Assembly: GCF_017316125.1 (NCBI RefSeq)
Contig: NZ_JAFLWA010000020.1
Span: 1-64,000 of the forward strand
Direction of reading: 5' to 3'
Source: Enterococcus sp. DIV0660C
GTDB lineage: Bacteria > Bacillota > Bacilli > Lactobacillales > Enterococcaceae
Length of the DNA: 64,000 nucleotides
Positions 1-7,105 of the stretch are shown piece by piece. Within the stretch, counting starts at the first letter, position 1; every line of letters begins with the position of its first letter. The notes under the pieces were generated by a model that saw nothing but the letters and a program-made list of their open reading frames with translations, made no database searches and was not told the origin of the DNA. Made by a program: the position numbers and the translations under genes.

Positions 1-72
1 TTTGAAATAAATATAAGCTATCTTTTCGGCGCTGATTGCTTTGCGCCACAACCTCTTTTTTCAGCACCTATC
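1..72 (-). terminator. Possible terminator downstream of the Crp/Fnr gene
   Basis: On the minus strand GGCGC and GCGCC are separated by about ten bases (positions 33-52), next to an A/T-rich stretch. It lies just past the stop of the Crp/Fnr gene, so a terminator role is plausible. The motif GCTTTGCGCCACAACC resembles one at about 9671-9686. Confidence 0.4.
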
Positions 73-732
73 TTATAGATCTTCTAATCCCTCTATATCC
101 ATCAATTCAACGTTTCGTCCCTTTCGTTGAATGAGTTGTTGTTTCTCCAACAACTTGAATTTCCTAGATAACGTTTCAGGCGTAGTTCCCAAAAAGGCAG
201 CCAATTCTTTCATTTTCATTGGCAGTGTCAATTGCGGATTTTCTTCTACCTGAAACAGATCAAGCAAATACGTAGCTAAACGTTCTTCCACTTTTTCCAT
301 CATCAAAAATTGTGTTTGTTGCTCAATCTTCGCCATTTTGTCTGCATTAATTTCTAACAATTTCAAACTTAATGCTGGATAATGAAGTAATAGATTTGAA
401 AAATCTCGTTGTCTTAACAAGCAAATTTCTGTGGGCTCCAATGCTTCAGCAAATAAGGAATCATTGGGAACACCAAACAATTGGCTCTCTCCCTCATAAC
501 TTCCTGGCAAAGCAACACGCAATAACTGCTCCTTGCCACTAGAAGAAAGCTGATACACTTTCAACTTTCCATGAGCAACAATCACTAATTGAGCATCATC
601 AGCTGGCGAAAAGATTTGTTCACCTTTCTTAAACTTTCGATGGCTCACTAATTCATGGATTTTTTGCTGTTCTGCTTCTGCCAGATGATTGAACAATGGC
701 ACGACTGAGACACACAAATGTTGATGATCCAC
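73..732 (-). CDS. Crp/Fnr-family transcriptional regulator
   Basis: A 219-residue cyclic-nucleotide-binding-fold regulator. An N-terminal beta-roll (about residues 15-120, with the typical FKKGEQIF and GSYEGESQLFG stretches) leads into a long dimerisation helix and a C-terminal winged helix (about 150-215, LAAFLGTTPETLSRKFKLL being the recognition helix-turn-helix). The GTG start is chosen because AAGGAGGGGG lies seven bases upstream. It is the first gene of a same-strand cluster with a Dps-like protein, a CopZ-like chaperone and a P1B ATPase, so it probably controls metal or oxidative stress genes. The N-terminal Cys pattern of classical Fe-S FNR is not evident: one Cys near residue 7 and one near 103. 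The effector is unknown. Confidence 0.85.
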   Translation of the reverse strand: MDHQHLCVSVVPLFNHLAEAEQQKIHELVSHRKFKKGEQIFSPADDAQLVIVAHGKLKVYQLSSSGKEQLLRVALPGSYEGESQLFGVPNDSLFAEALEPTEICLLRQRDFSNLLLHYPALSLKLLEINADKMAKIEQQTQFLMMEKVEERLATYLLDLFQVEENPQLTLPMKMKELAAFLGTTPETLSRKFKLLEKQQLIQRKGRNVELMDIEGLEDL

Positions 733-744
733 GTAACCCCCTCC

Positions 745-1275
745 TTATTCTTCCTCCATTAATCCTTCTTGAATATCTTTTCCTAAATAACTTTGCCAAG
801 TATACAATTGGTGATTAAGCCAAGCATATAATTCTTTGAGATATTTTGCTAATCCATATTTACCTTCTTTTTCCGCCAAAACAATTCCACGAGTAACAAA
901 TAAATTTTGAGTAGCAAAATCAGTGACCATCTCAGTCAACATTTTTTCAGGAGAATCATATTTCAACTGCCCACTCTCCTTAATCATGGCATAATCGACA
1001 AATTCAGCAGTCGTTGTTGGAATGAGTTCTCCTTCATCTAATACCAACTGACTTAATTCGTCAAACAACTCATCTTCTTTGAAAATGATTGTCGGTAACT
1101 TGGTTTCTAAATAACCACGTTGATTTCCTTTAAGGTATGCTCTTGTTTGTTTAAGTTTTATACGATGAATAACTAAGTTAGATAAAATATGACTAATCAT
1201 CGCTGCAGCGGTAGGCGTATGATGATCTTGTTCACTTTGGATTTTTTCTTGTTCATATTTTTGGATTGAGTTCAT
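745..1275 (-). CDS. Dps/ferritin-like protein with degenerate ferroxidase site
   Basis: 176 residues, mostly helical, matching the Dps-like ferritin fold. The stretch EDELFDELSQLV corresponds to the Dps helix that carries the Asp/Glu metal ligands. The His residues usually found in the Dps pattern LHW...G..FF.LH are not recognisable: the equivalent stretch reads TRAYLKGNQRGYLET. DNA or metal binding may therefore be retained while iron oxidation is doubtful. The start has AAGGAG about ten bases upstream. It sits 12 bases after the Crp/Fnr stop in coordinate terms and one base from the copZ-like gene, so it is operonic with both. A role in metal or peroxide protection is inferred from family and neighbours. 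Confidence 0.75.
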   Translation of the reverse strand: MNSIQKYEQEKIQSEQDHHTPTAAAMISHILSNLVIHRIKLKQTRAYLKGNQRGYLETKLPTIIFKEDELFDELSQLVLDEGELIPTTTAEFVDYAMIKESGQLKYDSPEKMLTEMVTDFATQNLFVTRGIVLAEKEGKYGLAKYLKELYAWLNHQLYTWQSYLGKDIQEGLMEEE

Positions 1276-1276
1276 C

Positions 1277-1507
1277 TTATGCTAGCTCCTTTACTTTCAT
1301 TCCTTCGACGTTATAACCTAATGCTTCGATCTTTTTGCTTAGGTCTTCTGGTTGAATATCCTTTTCATTTATTTCAACTTTTACTTTGCTGGCATTAAAC
1401 AAAACTGTTACTTTTTCAACACCGGTTTGTTGACTAAGTCCTTGTTCGATTTTTTGCATGCAAGACGGACAAGTTAATGTCCCTAATTGGATAATTACTT
1501 TTTTCAT
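1277..1507 (-). CDS. Heavy-metal-associated (CopZ-like) chaperone
   Basis: A 76-residue HMA domain with the metal-binding motif GTLTCPSCMQKI (CxxC) near the N-terminus and a ferredoxin-like beta-alpha-beta-beta-alpha-beta pattern. The ORF starts 5-6 bases after GGGAGGAATC. Such proteins deliver Cu(I) or a related ion to P1B ATPases. The ATPase encoded immediately upstream in the operon lacks its own N-terminal HMA domain, so this protein may supply that function. It is not necessarily the copper homeostasis CopZ, because no copY-type repressor is beside it. Confidence 0.85.
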   Translation of the reverse strand: MKKVIIQLGTLTCPSCMQKIEQGLSQQTGVEKVTVLFNASKVKVEINEKDIQPEDLSKKIEALGYNVEGMKVKELA

Positions 1508-1574
1508 GATAGATTCCTCCCTTTCACTACACTTTTAGTTTAATTCCTTTGTTTCTTTAAATAATTGATTTCTA

Positions 1575-3443
1575 TCAAGTTTTTTCTTTTTTTTGACGAT
1601 AAGATAATAAACGCATTCCATTGAAAACAACTAGTAAAATACTTAACTCATGAAATAACATCCCACTTGCCATATAGACATAGCCAAAAATCAGTCCAAT
1701 CAGTAAAAGTAAAACTGTGCCTAACGCAATTCCAATATTTTCTTTCATATTCAAAACTGATTTTTTGGTTAAATCATACGCATAAATCAATTTTTTAAAA
1801 TCAGATTGCATCAAAACGATATCAGACGTTTCCACCGCAACATCTGTCCCATTTCCCATTGCAATTCCAATGTCTGCAATTGCCAAAGAAGGACTGTCAT
1901 TGATTCCATCGCCAACAAAAGCAACGACTTGACCCTTTTCTTGTAATTTTTTGATGTAGGTTGCTTTGTCTTCTGGTAATAAATTTCCATGTATTTCCGA
2001 GAGACCAATTTCTTTCCCTACACTTTCAGCAGTCAGTTGATTATCACCAGATAACATCACTAGTCGTTTGATTCCTTTTTCTTGCAGACTCTGTAAAGTT
2101 TCTTTGACTCCCTCACGAAGTTGATCTTTGATTCCAATCAGTAAGACGACTTTATTTTCTGTTGCTACAAATACTAAAGAATCCCCTTCTTCTTGTAGTC
2201 GTTGCTCATCCGATTCAGCTTCTGTCAAAGAGATGTCTTGATCGCTTAACAATTGGCGATTACCTATAAATAGCTTTTCTCCTGCTACTGTTGCAATAAT
2301 TCCTTTTCCTTTGATCACAGTGGTATCTGTTACTTGGTATTGCTCCATATTTTCTACTTGTTTTTCCACATACTTTACAATTGCCTGCCCCAAAGGATGA
2401 TCCGACTCTTGTTCGATTCTAGCTACGAGTGGTAGAATATTTGTCGCTGATTGACCATAAGACTTGATACTTGAAACACTTGGTTTTCCATTAGTTAACG
2501 TTCCTGTTTTATCGAAAACCATGGTATCTACTCGATTAAATGCCTGCATTACTTCGCTACCTTTGACCAGCACACCGTTTTTTGCACCGTTACCAATCCC
2601 AGCAACATTGGACACTGGAACACCAATGATTAACGCTCCTGGACATCCTAAAACTAAAATTGTGATTGCTAAACGAATATCCTTAGAAAACACCCCAATT
2701 AAAAGTGCAAGAATGAACACAAATGGTGTGTAATAAGTCGCAAACCGATCAATAAAGCGTTCAGTTGTCGATTTAGCGTCTTGCGCTTCTTCAACTAATT
2801 CAATGATTTTCCCAAAGGTTGTTTCTTCACCGACTCGCGTTGCCTGTACTTTCAATGTCCCATTTTCTAAAATCGTTCCAGCAAATACTTGATCCTTGGC
2901 TTTTTTCACTACTCGCTTTGCTTCACCGGTAACGCTCGATTCGTCAATTGAACCTTCGCCTTCTATGACTACGCCATCTACTGGAATTTGGGCGCCAGTT
3001 TTAACTAATAACAAGTCATCTTCCTCGACCTCATCAATCGGGATCTTTTTCAACGCGTCTCCAAAGAATTTCCAAGCTGTCGTTGGGGCTAATTGAACAA
3101 GACTTTGAATAGCCGATCGCGTTCTCTCTAATGTTTTTTGTTCAAGAAAATGACCGAATAAAAATAAGAAAGCAACAATTGCAGCCTCGTTGTACTCACC
3201 AATCGCAAACGCACCAAAAATCGCAATCGTCACTAACAGGTCAATACTGATAACTTTCACTTTAAGTGCTTGATATGCTTGAAGCCCAATTGGCAGAAGC
3301 CCAAAAACAGCAGAAATCGCCATACTTAAACGATACGCTTCTTGATACAAAAAAAACTTAGCAGCAAGCGCTAAAATAATAAAGCTACCACTCACTATCA
3401 TCAATTGCTTCTTATGACTTAAAATCATTTTTTGACTCTTCAT
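1575..3443 (-). CDS. P1B-type heavy-metal translocating ATPase with CPG motif
   Basis: A 622-residue integral membrane pump. Visible motifs in order are the TGE actuator loop (ESSVTGEAK), the transmembrane ion motif VLGCPGALIIG, the phosphorylation site DKTGTLTNG, the HP locus (ESDHPLGQ) and the hinge VGDGINDSPSL. The start is placed at an internal ATG because AAGGAGGAATTAGG precedes it; a longer frame to 3500 has no ribosome site. No N-terminal HMA domain is present. The intramembrane motif is Cys-Pro-Gly rather than the CPC of copper/zinc pumps or the SPC of many Fe/Co pumps, so the metal cannot be assigned from it. Linkage to a Dps-like protein and Crp/Fnr regulator hints at iron or another redox metal. 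Confidence 0.9.
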   Translation of the reverse strand: MKSQKMILSHKKQLMIVSGSFIILALAAKFFLYQEAYRLSMAISAVFGLLPIGLQAYQALKVKVISIDLLVTIAIFGAFAIGEYNEAAIVAFLFLFGHFLEQKTLERTRSAIQSLVQLAPTTAWKFFGDALKKIPIDEVEEDDLLLVKTGAQIPVDGVVIEGEGSIDESSVTGEAKRVVKKAKDQVFAGTILENGTLKVQATRVGEETTFGKIIELVEEAQDAKSTTERFIDRFATYYTPFVFILALLIGVFSKDIRLAITILVLGCPGALIIGVPVSNVAGIGNGAKNGVLVKGSEVMQAFNRVDTMVFDKTGTLTNGKPSVSSIKSYGQSATNILPLVARIEQESDHPLGQAIVKYVEKQVENMEQYQVTDTTVIKGKGIIATVAGEKLFIGNRQLLSDQDISLTEAESDEQRLQEEGDSLVFVATENKVVLLIGIKDQLREGVKETLQSLQEKGIKRLVMLSGDNQLTAESVGKEIGLSEIHGNLLPEDKATYIKKLQEKGQVVAFVGDGINDSPSLAIADIGIAMGNGTDVAVETSDIVLMQSDFKKLIYAYDLTKKSVLNMKENIGIALGTVLLLLIGLIFGYVYMASGMLFHELSILLVVFNGMRLLSYRQKKEKT

Positions 3444-3549
3444 CCTAATTCCTCCTTTACTTTCCAATAACAGAATAATCAAAAAAGAGACAGGAAACAT
3501 TGATAGCTATCAAGAAAGCAGAAAAGGTTGCAATGAGCATTTTCACTCA

Positions 3550-4085
3550 TTACAACCCTATGTCATTGATGTTTAAGTCTAATAATCTAAGTGATTGAAC
3601 TTCTGTCACATCTTGAGTAACTTCTAAACCACCGAGATAGTTATTTACTTCATTTTTTAACACAAAGTAGCGAATATAGATTTTTTTCGCGCATACCAAT
3701 CTAAAATTCGACTTCGGAACAGATACCTGAACGAAAATCATCTAAGATTTGCTGAACAATGTGCAAGCTCTTTGGCGGATGACAATTTACCACTTCTCGT
3801 CCAATCACGGATGTCGTTCGCGAACCTGTTCTTTTCCTTCAGAGAAAAGCGTACGCGAGCGTCTCAGTCACTGGCTTTGAGTTGTCTTGTTTTTCTAGAA
3901 ATACTGGTACATTATCCTTCTCATTCAGCAAACTTTCTGCAAATTACGTCTGTGGTTTCTTTTGTTTGTTGGATCGCTAGTTGACGAGCTAGTTCTCGCA
4001 CTCACTTCCTTTTCCTAACACTTTTTGATTTGGTTTCCAAAGAAGTAGTTCTGGGATAAAGGCAAAACCGATAAGCTATCTGCTG
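3550..4085 (-). pseudogene. Decayed DUF438/PAS-domain gene
   Basis: No continuous frame exists, but conceptual translation of the minus strand in shifting frames gives stretches typical of the C-terminal PAS part of DUF438 proteins: VIGREVVNCHPPKSLHIVQQ, then ILDDFRSG, then FIYIRYFVLKNEVNNYLGG and LEVTQDVTEVQ. Weak matches to an upstream linker (KVLGKGSECE) continue to about 4060. Several frameshifts and stops interrupt it, for example the break near 3745. The family usually combines a hemerythrin-like His-rich domain with PAS. Only the 3' part is left here, so this is a dead remnant. Confidence 0.75.
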
Positions 4086-4124
4086 TGGATTTTCCCAAGC
4101 TTTGCTAGAAAAGTAGAAACAAGT

Positions 4125-4781
4125 TTATTGTTTTAATGCAAAATACAGAGGAGCTAACTCGTTTAATGCTTTGGTTGTTTCCGCTACAAGATCTTCTACT
4201 GGACCATCTGTTTCAAAAAACAAGCGACCAATTTGAAACGAACGATCCCCCATTGCTTTTCTCAATGTTTCTTGACCTTTCGTATCCGCTAAATAAGTAG
4301 CCAAAGGTAAGTGATCAATCAACTCGTGTTCTACTTGAGGCCAAATGTAATACCTTTCGATCGCAACTTGCTTGCTCCATTCTGATAATGTAGCTAACAA
4401 TTCATTGTATTCTTCTACCCCACCACTTCGCTCGTCACTTTTGTAATGTTGAAACATCAAATAAACTTGAAATTGTTTTTTATTTAATAACACAGCCAAA
4501 CACGCATTTTCTTGCTGACGATCTTCACTGCGGTAAGCACTCCAAAAATGACTTCGTAAATTCCAACCATTCGTCCAACTCTCAACTTTTGGTTTTTTCA
4601 TTCCATACTCTGCCGGCAATTCTTTTGCAACTTCCAACTGTAACGTTTTCCATTTTTGCCACTGTTTCTTATACTTCGCTTTGATTTCTTCGATTTCTTG
4701 TGCTGAATACTGTTCTTTTAACTGTTTGAATGTGTATATTTCTCGATCAAATAATTGAAAATCGGTTTGATTCAATTTCAT
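4125..4781 (-). CDS. HI_0552-family protein of unknown function
   Basis: A 218-residue soluble protein. The internal ATG is chosen because GAGGTGCGCAC lies directly upstream. The sequence (FQLFDREIYTFKQLKEQYS at the start, SWTNGWNLRSHFWSAYR in the middle, DGPVEDLV.ETTKALNELAPLY at the end) matches the conserved family often labelled HI_0552. No catalytic motif is recognisable and no transmembrane segment is visible. It stands alone, between the DUF438 remnant and a divergent ybjQ-type gene, and no pathway is suggested by context. Confidence 0.7.
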   Translation of the reverse strand: MKLNQTDFQLFDREIYTFKQLKEQYSAQEIEEIKAKYKKQWQKWKTLQLEVAKELPAEYGMKKPKVESWTNGWNLRSHFWSAYRSEDRQQENACLAVLLNKKQFQVYLMFQHYKSDERSGGVEEYNELLATLSEWSKQVAIERYYIWPQVEHELIDHLPLATYLADTKGQETLRKAMGDRSFQIGRLFFETDGPVEDLVAETTKALNELAPLYFALKQ

Positions 4782-4925
4782 GTGCGCACCTCTTTCTATC
4801 ACCAGTTTCATTGTAAACAGCGCGAGTCAAAGTTGCAATTTTTACTTAGTTTATCCTCACCTTAGTTGAAAAAGAGCGCTTTATTAAAAAATTTGTTATA
4901 CTTTTGCTATGAAAGGAGTGATCAT

Positions 4926-5246
4926 ATGATTACAACAACTACAAATAGTGTTGAAGGAACAACGGTCGAGGCTTATAAAGGGATCGTTTTTGGTGAAGTG
5001 ATTACTGGTATCAATGTTTTTAAAGATATCGGTGCAGGATTACGGAACGTATTTGGTGGACGCTCAAAGAGTTACGAAGATGAGCTATTACAAGCTCGAG
5101 AAGAAGCTCTAGCTGAAATGGCACGTCGTGCAGAATCCCTTGGTGCTAACGCCATCATTGGTGTAAAAATGGACTATGAGGTTCTTGGTAGTGACAATGG
5201 TATGTTAATGGTTACTTGTAGCGGAACCGCTGTAATCACACGATAA
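4926..5246 (+). CDS. YbjQ/DUF74 family protein
   Basis: A 106-residue protein of the YbjQ (UPF0145) family, often labelled heavy-metal-binding. The characteristic [16 protein letters not shown] start, the central EARE-type helix ([20 protein letters not shown]) and the IIGVKMDYE strand are all present. ATG at 4926 follows AAAGGAGTGATCAT, a good ribosome site; an upstream in-frame extension to 4866 has none. Members form ring-like oligomers; their biological function is uncertain. It is monocistronic, with a strong hairpin directly downstream. Confidence 0.88.
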   Translation: MITTTTNSVEGTTVEAYKGIVFGEVITGINVFKDIGAGLRNVFGGRSKSYEDELLQAREEALAEMARRAESLGANAIIGVKMDYEVLGSDNGMLMVTCSGTAVITR

Positions 5247-5274
5247 ACAGCTTTTCCACAGATTAGCAAAAAAC

Positions 5275-5325
5275 AAAAGCATAGCTCCTCAAATAGATTA
5301 CTATTTTTGAGAAAGCTATGCTTTT
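5275..5325 (+). terminator. Terminator after the YbjQ-family gene
   Basis: AAAAGCATAGCT at 5275-5286 pairs perfectly with AGCTATGCTTTT at 5314-5325, with flanking A and T runs. It sits 28 bases after the stop. Confidence 0.85.
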
Positions 5326-5532
5326 ATTCCGTTTCTAAAAATGAATGAATGCGCTATAAAAAAACATCCATGATGATTTTAAAGTCAAGTTTTTTTACTA
5401 ATGCACATGGTATACCAACAAATGACAGTAGAGTTTATGATGGTGGTTATCCAATTAAAAGTGAGGGGATGCGTATGTGCGTACTTCCAACATTCAGAGA
5501 GAAGAGAAGCCTTTTCGCCTGTTGGATCAGCT

Positions 5533-5733
5533 TTGGAGCGAATGATTGTTTTCGGCTCGTTAATCGCAACGATTATTTTTGGCATCCTAGCAGTAGTCAA
5601 CCAAGACAAAAAAAATAACCGTCTACTTCCTCTAACTAGGACGATTATTTTTTCGTTAAATAAATCTGGCCACCGTCTTAAACGGTGCTGTTGGGGAGTT
5701 ACTGATGCAACTCCTTTTTCTAAATTACTTTAG
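5533..5733 (+). CDS. Putative holin-like (type I) toxin
   Basis: The frame encodes a short hydrophobic segment (ERMIVFGSLIATIIFGILAVV) followed by NQDKKNNRLLPL, the pattern of the Gram-positive holin-like toxin (Hol_Tox/Fst-type) family. A TTG at 5533 or ATG at 5542 are possible starts; neither has a strong ribosome site, and the ORF is open upstream to 5401. The frame continues into the RNA hairpins beyond the usual end of the toxin, which suggests either a readthrough tail or a decayed copy. Such peptides insert in the membrane and are controlled by an antisense RNA. Confidence 0.45.
   Translation: MERMIVFGSLIATIIFGILAVVNQDKKNNRLLPLTRTIIFSLNKSGHRLKRCCWGVTDATPFSKLL
5610..5719. ncRNA. Probable type I toxin-antitoxin RNA structures
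   Basis: Three inverted repeats follow the toxin-like segment: AATAACCGTC / GACGATTATT with flanking A and T runs (5614-5652, looks bidirectional), ACCGT-ACGGT (about 5672-5686), and GGAGTT / AACTCC followed by TTTTT (5695-5719). The same hairpin order is typical of enterococcal par/Fst-like loci, where two convergent RNAs share a terminator. The exact transcripts cannot be deduced from sequence alone. Confidence 0.5.
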
Positions 5734-5792
5734 CCTATTTTCGTTTGAAACACTAGAATCAATTTCTTCCTGCTTAGTCTAACTAAACCTGT

Positions 5793-6638
5793 TTAGGCTC
5801 TTTTTTTCATTAAAAAAGCTGTGAGACTAATCAAACTGAATCCTAAGACAGCTAACCCAACTGATTGTTCGTCGTTTGTTTTTGGTAGTTCTTTTACCGT
5901 AGAGCTAGCTGCCAAAGGCTCCACACTTTGCTTCGTATCAGTGGCATAAACGTCTTGGTTCTCTATGTTAGAACCAGCTGAATGTAAAATCGACTTGATT
6001 CGCCCGATACTTGACTCAAGATCTGTTTTCTTTGCCTTTGCATCTTCAATTGCCGCTTGTGCATCTTGAATTTTTGCATCAATTTCAGCACTCGCTGCTT
6101 CAATATCTGATTGTGTATTAGTTAAAGTCGTGGATGCGTCTGTCCCCAATGAATGGATTTGTTCTTGAATCTCTTTTGCTTTTTGAATTTTTCCATCAAT
6201 ATCTTTTTGTGTCGCATCAGCAATTTCTTGTGCATGAGCTAAATTTTGTTCCAATTGTTCATGATTTTTTTGGGCGTTCTCTTTTAATTCAGTCAAATCT
6301 TGATGGATCGTTTCTTGATTTTCTTTCAGTTTGTTCTTGGCATCCTCTAAAGACTGTTCGATTTCTTTTCGTCGTTCTTCCAATTTTTGAAACCAATCAG
6401 GGTCGAACCGCTGTGTTGAAGATGTCGTCGTTTCGTTTGCATCAGAAGTAATCGTTGATTCTGTTGACTCAATTGGTTGTGGTACTGATTGTGACTCACT
6501 CGTTGCCACTGTTTCCTCGATACTTGTCGAGCTAGTTGTTTGTGTTATTCCCGTTGTTTCTGCCAAGACTGGTTGTGCTAAAAAAAACAATCCCGAAGCA
6601 GTAACGGTCACTGCTAGACTTGTAACAAATTTCTTCAT
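5793..6638 (-). CDS. Wall-anchored coiled-coil surface protein (LPKTN)
   Basis: 281 residues. A signal peptide (MKKFVTSLAVTVTASGLFF...AQPVLAET, cleavage near residue 26) is followed by a Ser/Thr/Glu-rich linker to about 75, then a long heptad-like coiled coil rich in Glu, Lys, Gln and Ala (about 80-215). The end is a sorting signal: LPKTN, a hydrophobic stretch (VGLAVLGFSLISLTAFL) and a KKRA tail. The fifth residue of the motif is Asn, not the Gly that sortase A normally cleaves before, so anchoring efficiency is open. No enzymatic domain is visible. It is monocistronic. Confidence 0.8.
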   Translation of the reverse strand: MKKFVTSLAVTVTASGLFFLAQPVLAETTGITQTTSSTSIEETVATSESQSVPQPIESTESTITSDANETTTSSTQRFDPDWFQKLEERRKEIEQSLEDAKNKLKENQETIHQDLTELKENAQKNHEQLEQNLAHAQEIADATQKDIDGKIQKAKEIQEQIHSLGTDASTTLTNTQSDIEAASAEIDAKIQDAQAAIEDAKAKKTDLESSIGRIKSILHSAGSNIENQDVYATDTKQSVEPLAASSTVKELPKTNDEQSVGLAVLGFSLISLTAFLMKKRA

Positions 6639-6808
6639 GTCTGGATCCCGTCCTTATTCTTCAATATTCGTTTTAGTATAAAACAAATCAAGAAAAAGAA
6701 ACATAAACACTCTATGGAATTTGTCTAATAAAACCAAGTCCCCAAAGCTACAAGCAGATTATTTCTTTAAATCATTTATTAAAATCACTCACAGTCACTC
6801 AGTTCCAT

Positions 6809-7105
6809 CTAAACTAAACGGTCTGGCCAAGCGGAAGTTCCACCCATCACATTAATGACATCAAATCCTTCTGAAGCTAACCAATTACAAGCAGTTGCTG
6901 AACGTCCACCTGATTGACAGATAACATAATACGTCTTCTCTTTGGTCAATTGTGAGCTGATCGATTCTAGCTCACTTAGTGGAAACGATTCTGCATTTGG
7001 CACATGCCCCATTTGGTACTCTACCGATTCACGGACATCAATAATAGGTACACTTTTCTTTTTTGTTTCTTGATAAAATTCTGCAGGACCAATACTTCTA
7101 TACAT
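6809..7105 (-). CDS. Single-domain rhodanese
   Basis: 98 residues, one rhodanese domain with the active-site loop VICQSGGRS (catalytic Cys) and the conserved IIDVRESVEYQMGHVPNA start. The ATG at 7105 is preceded by GAGGAGATTAGTT. The gene starts inside the 3' end of the CoA-disulfide reductase gene (8-base overlap), so the two are translationally coupled. Rhodaneses move sulfane sulfur between persulfides and acceptors. It is the third gene of the sulfur operon and the second free rhodanese in it. Confidence 0.92.
   Translation of the reverse strand: MYRSIGPAEFYQETKKKSVPIIDVRESVEYQMGHVPNAESFPLSELESISSQLTKEKTYYVICQSGGRSATACNWLASEGFDVINVMGGTSAWPDRLV

Noticed and set aside
3772-3984. Plus-strand frame of 70 codons
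   Set aside because: It is antisense to the DUF438 remnant and has no ribosome site or family match.
5349-5618. Plus-strand frame of 89 codons overlapping the toxin locus
   Set aside because: Composition is not protein-like and the toxin-like hydrophobic frame is a better explanation.
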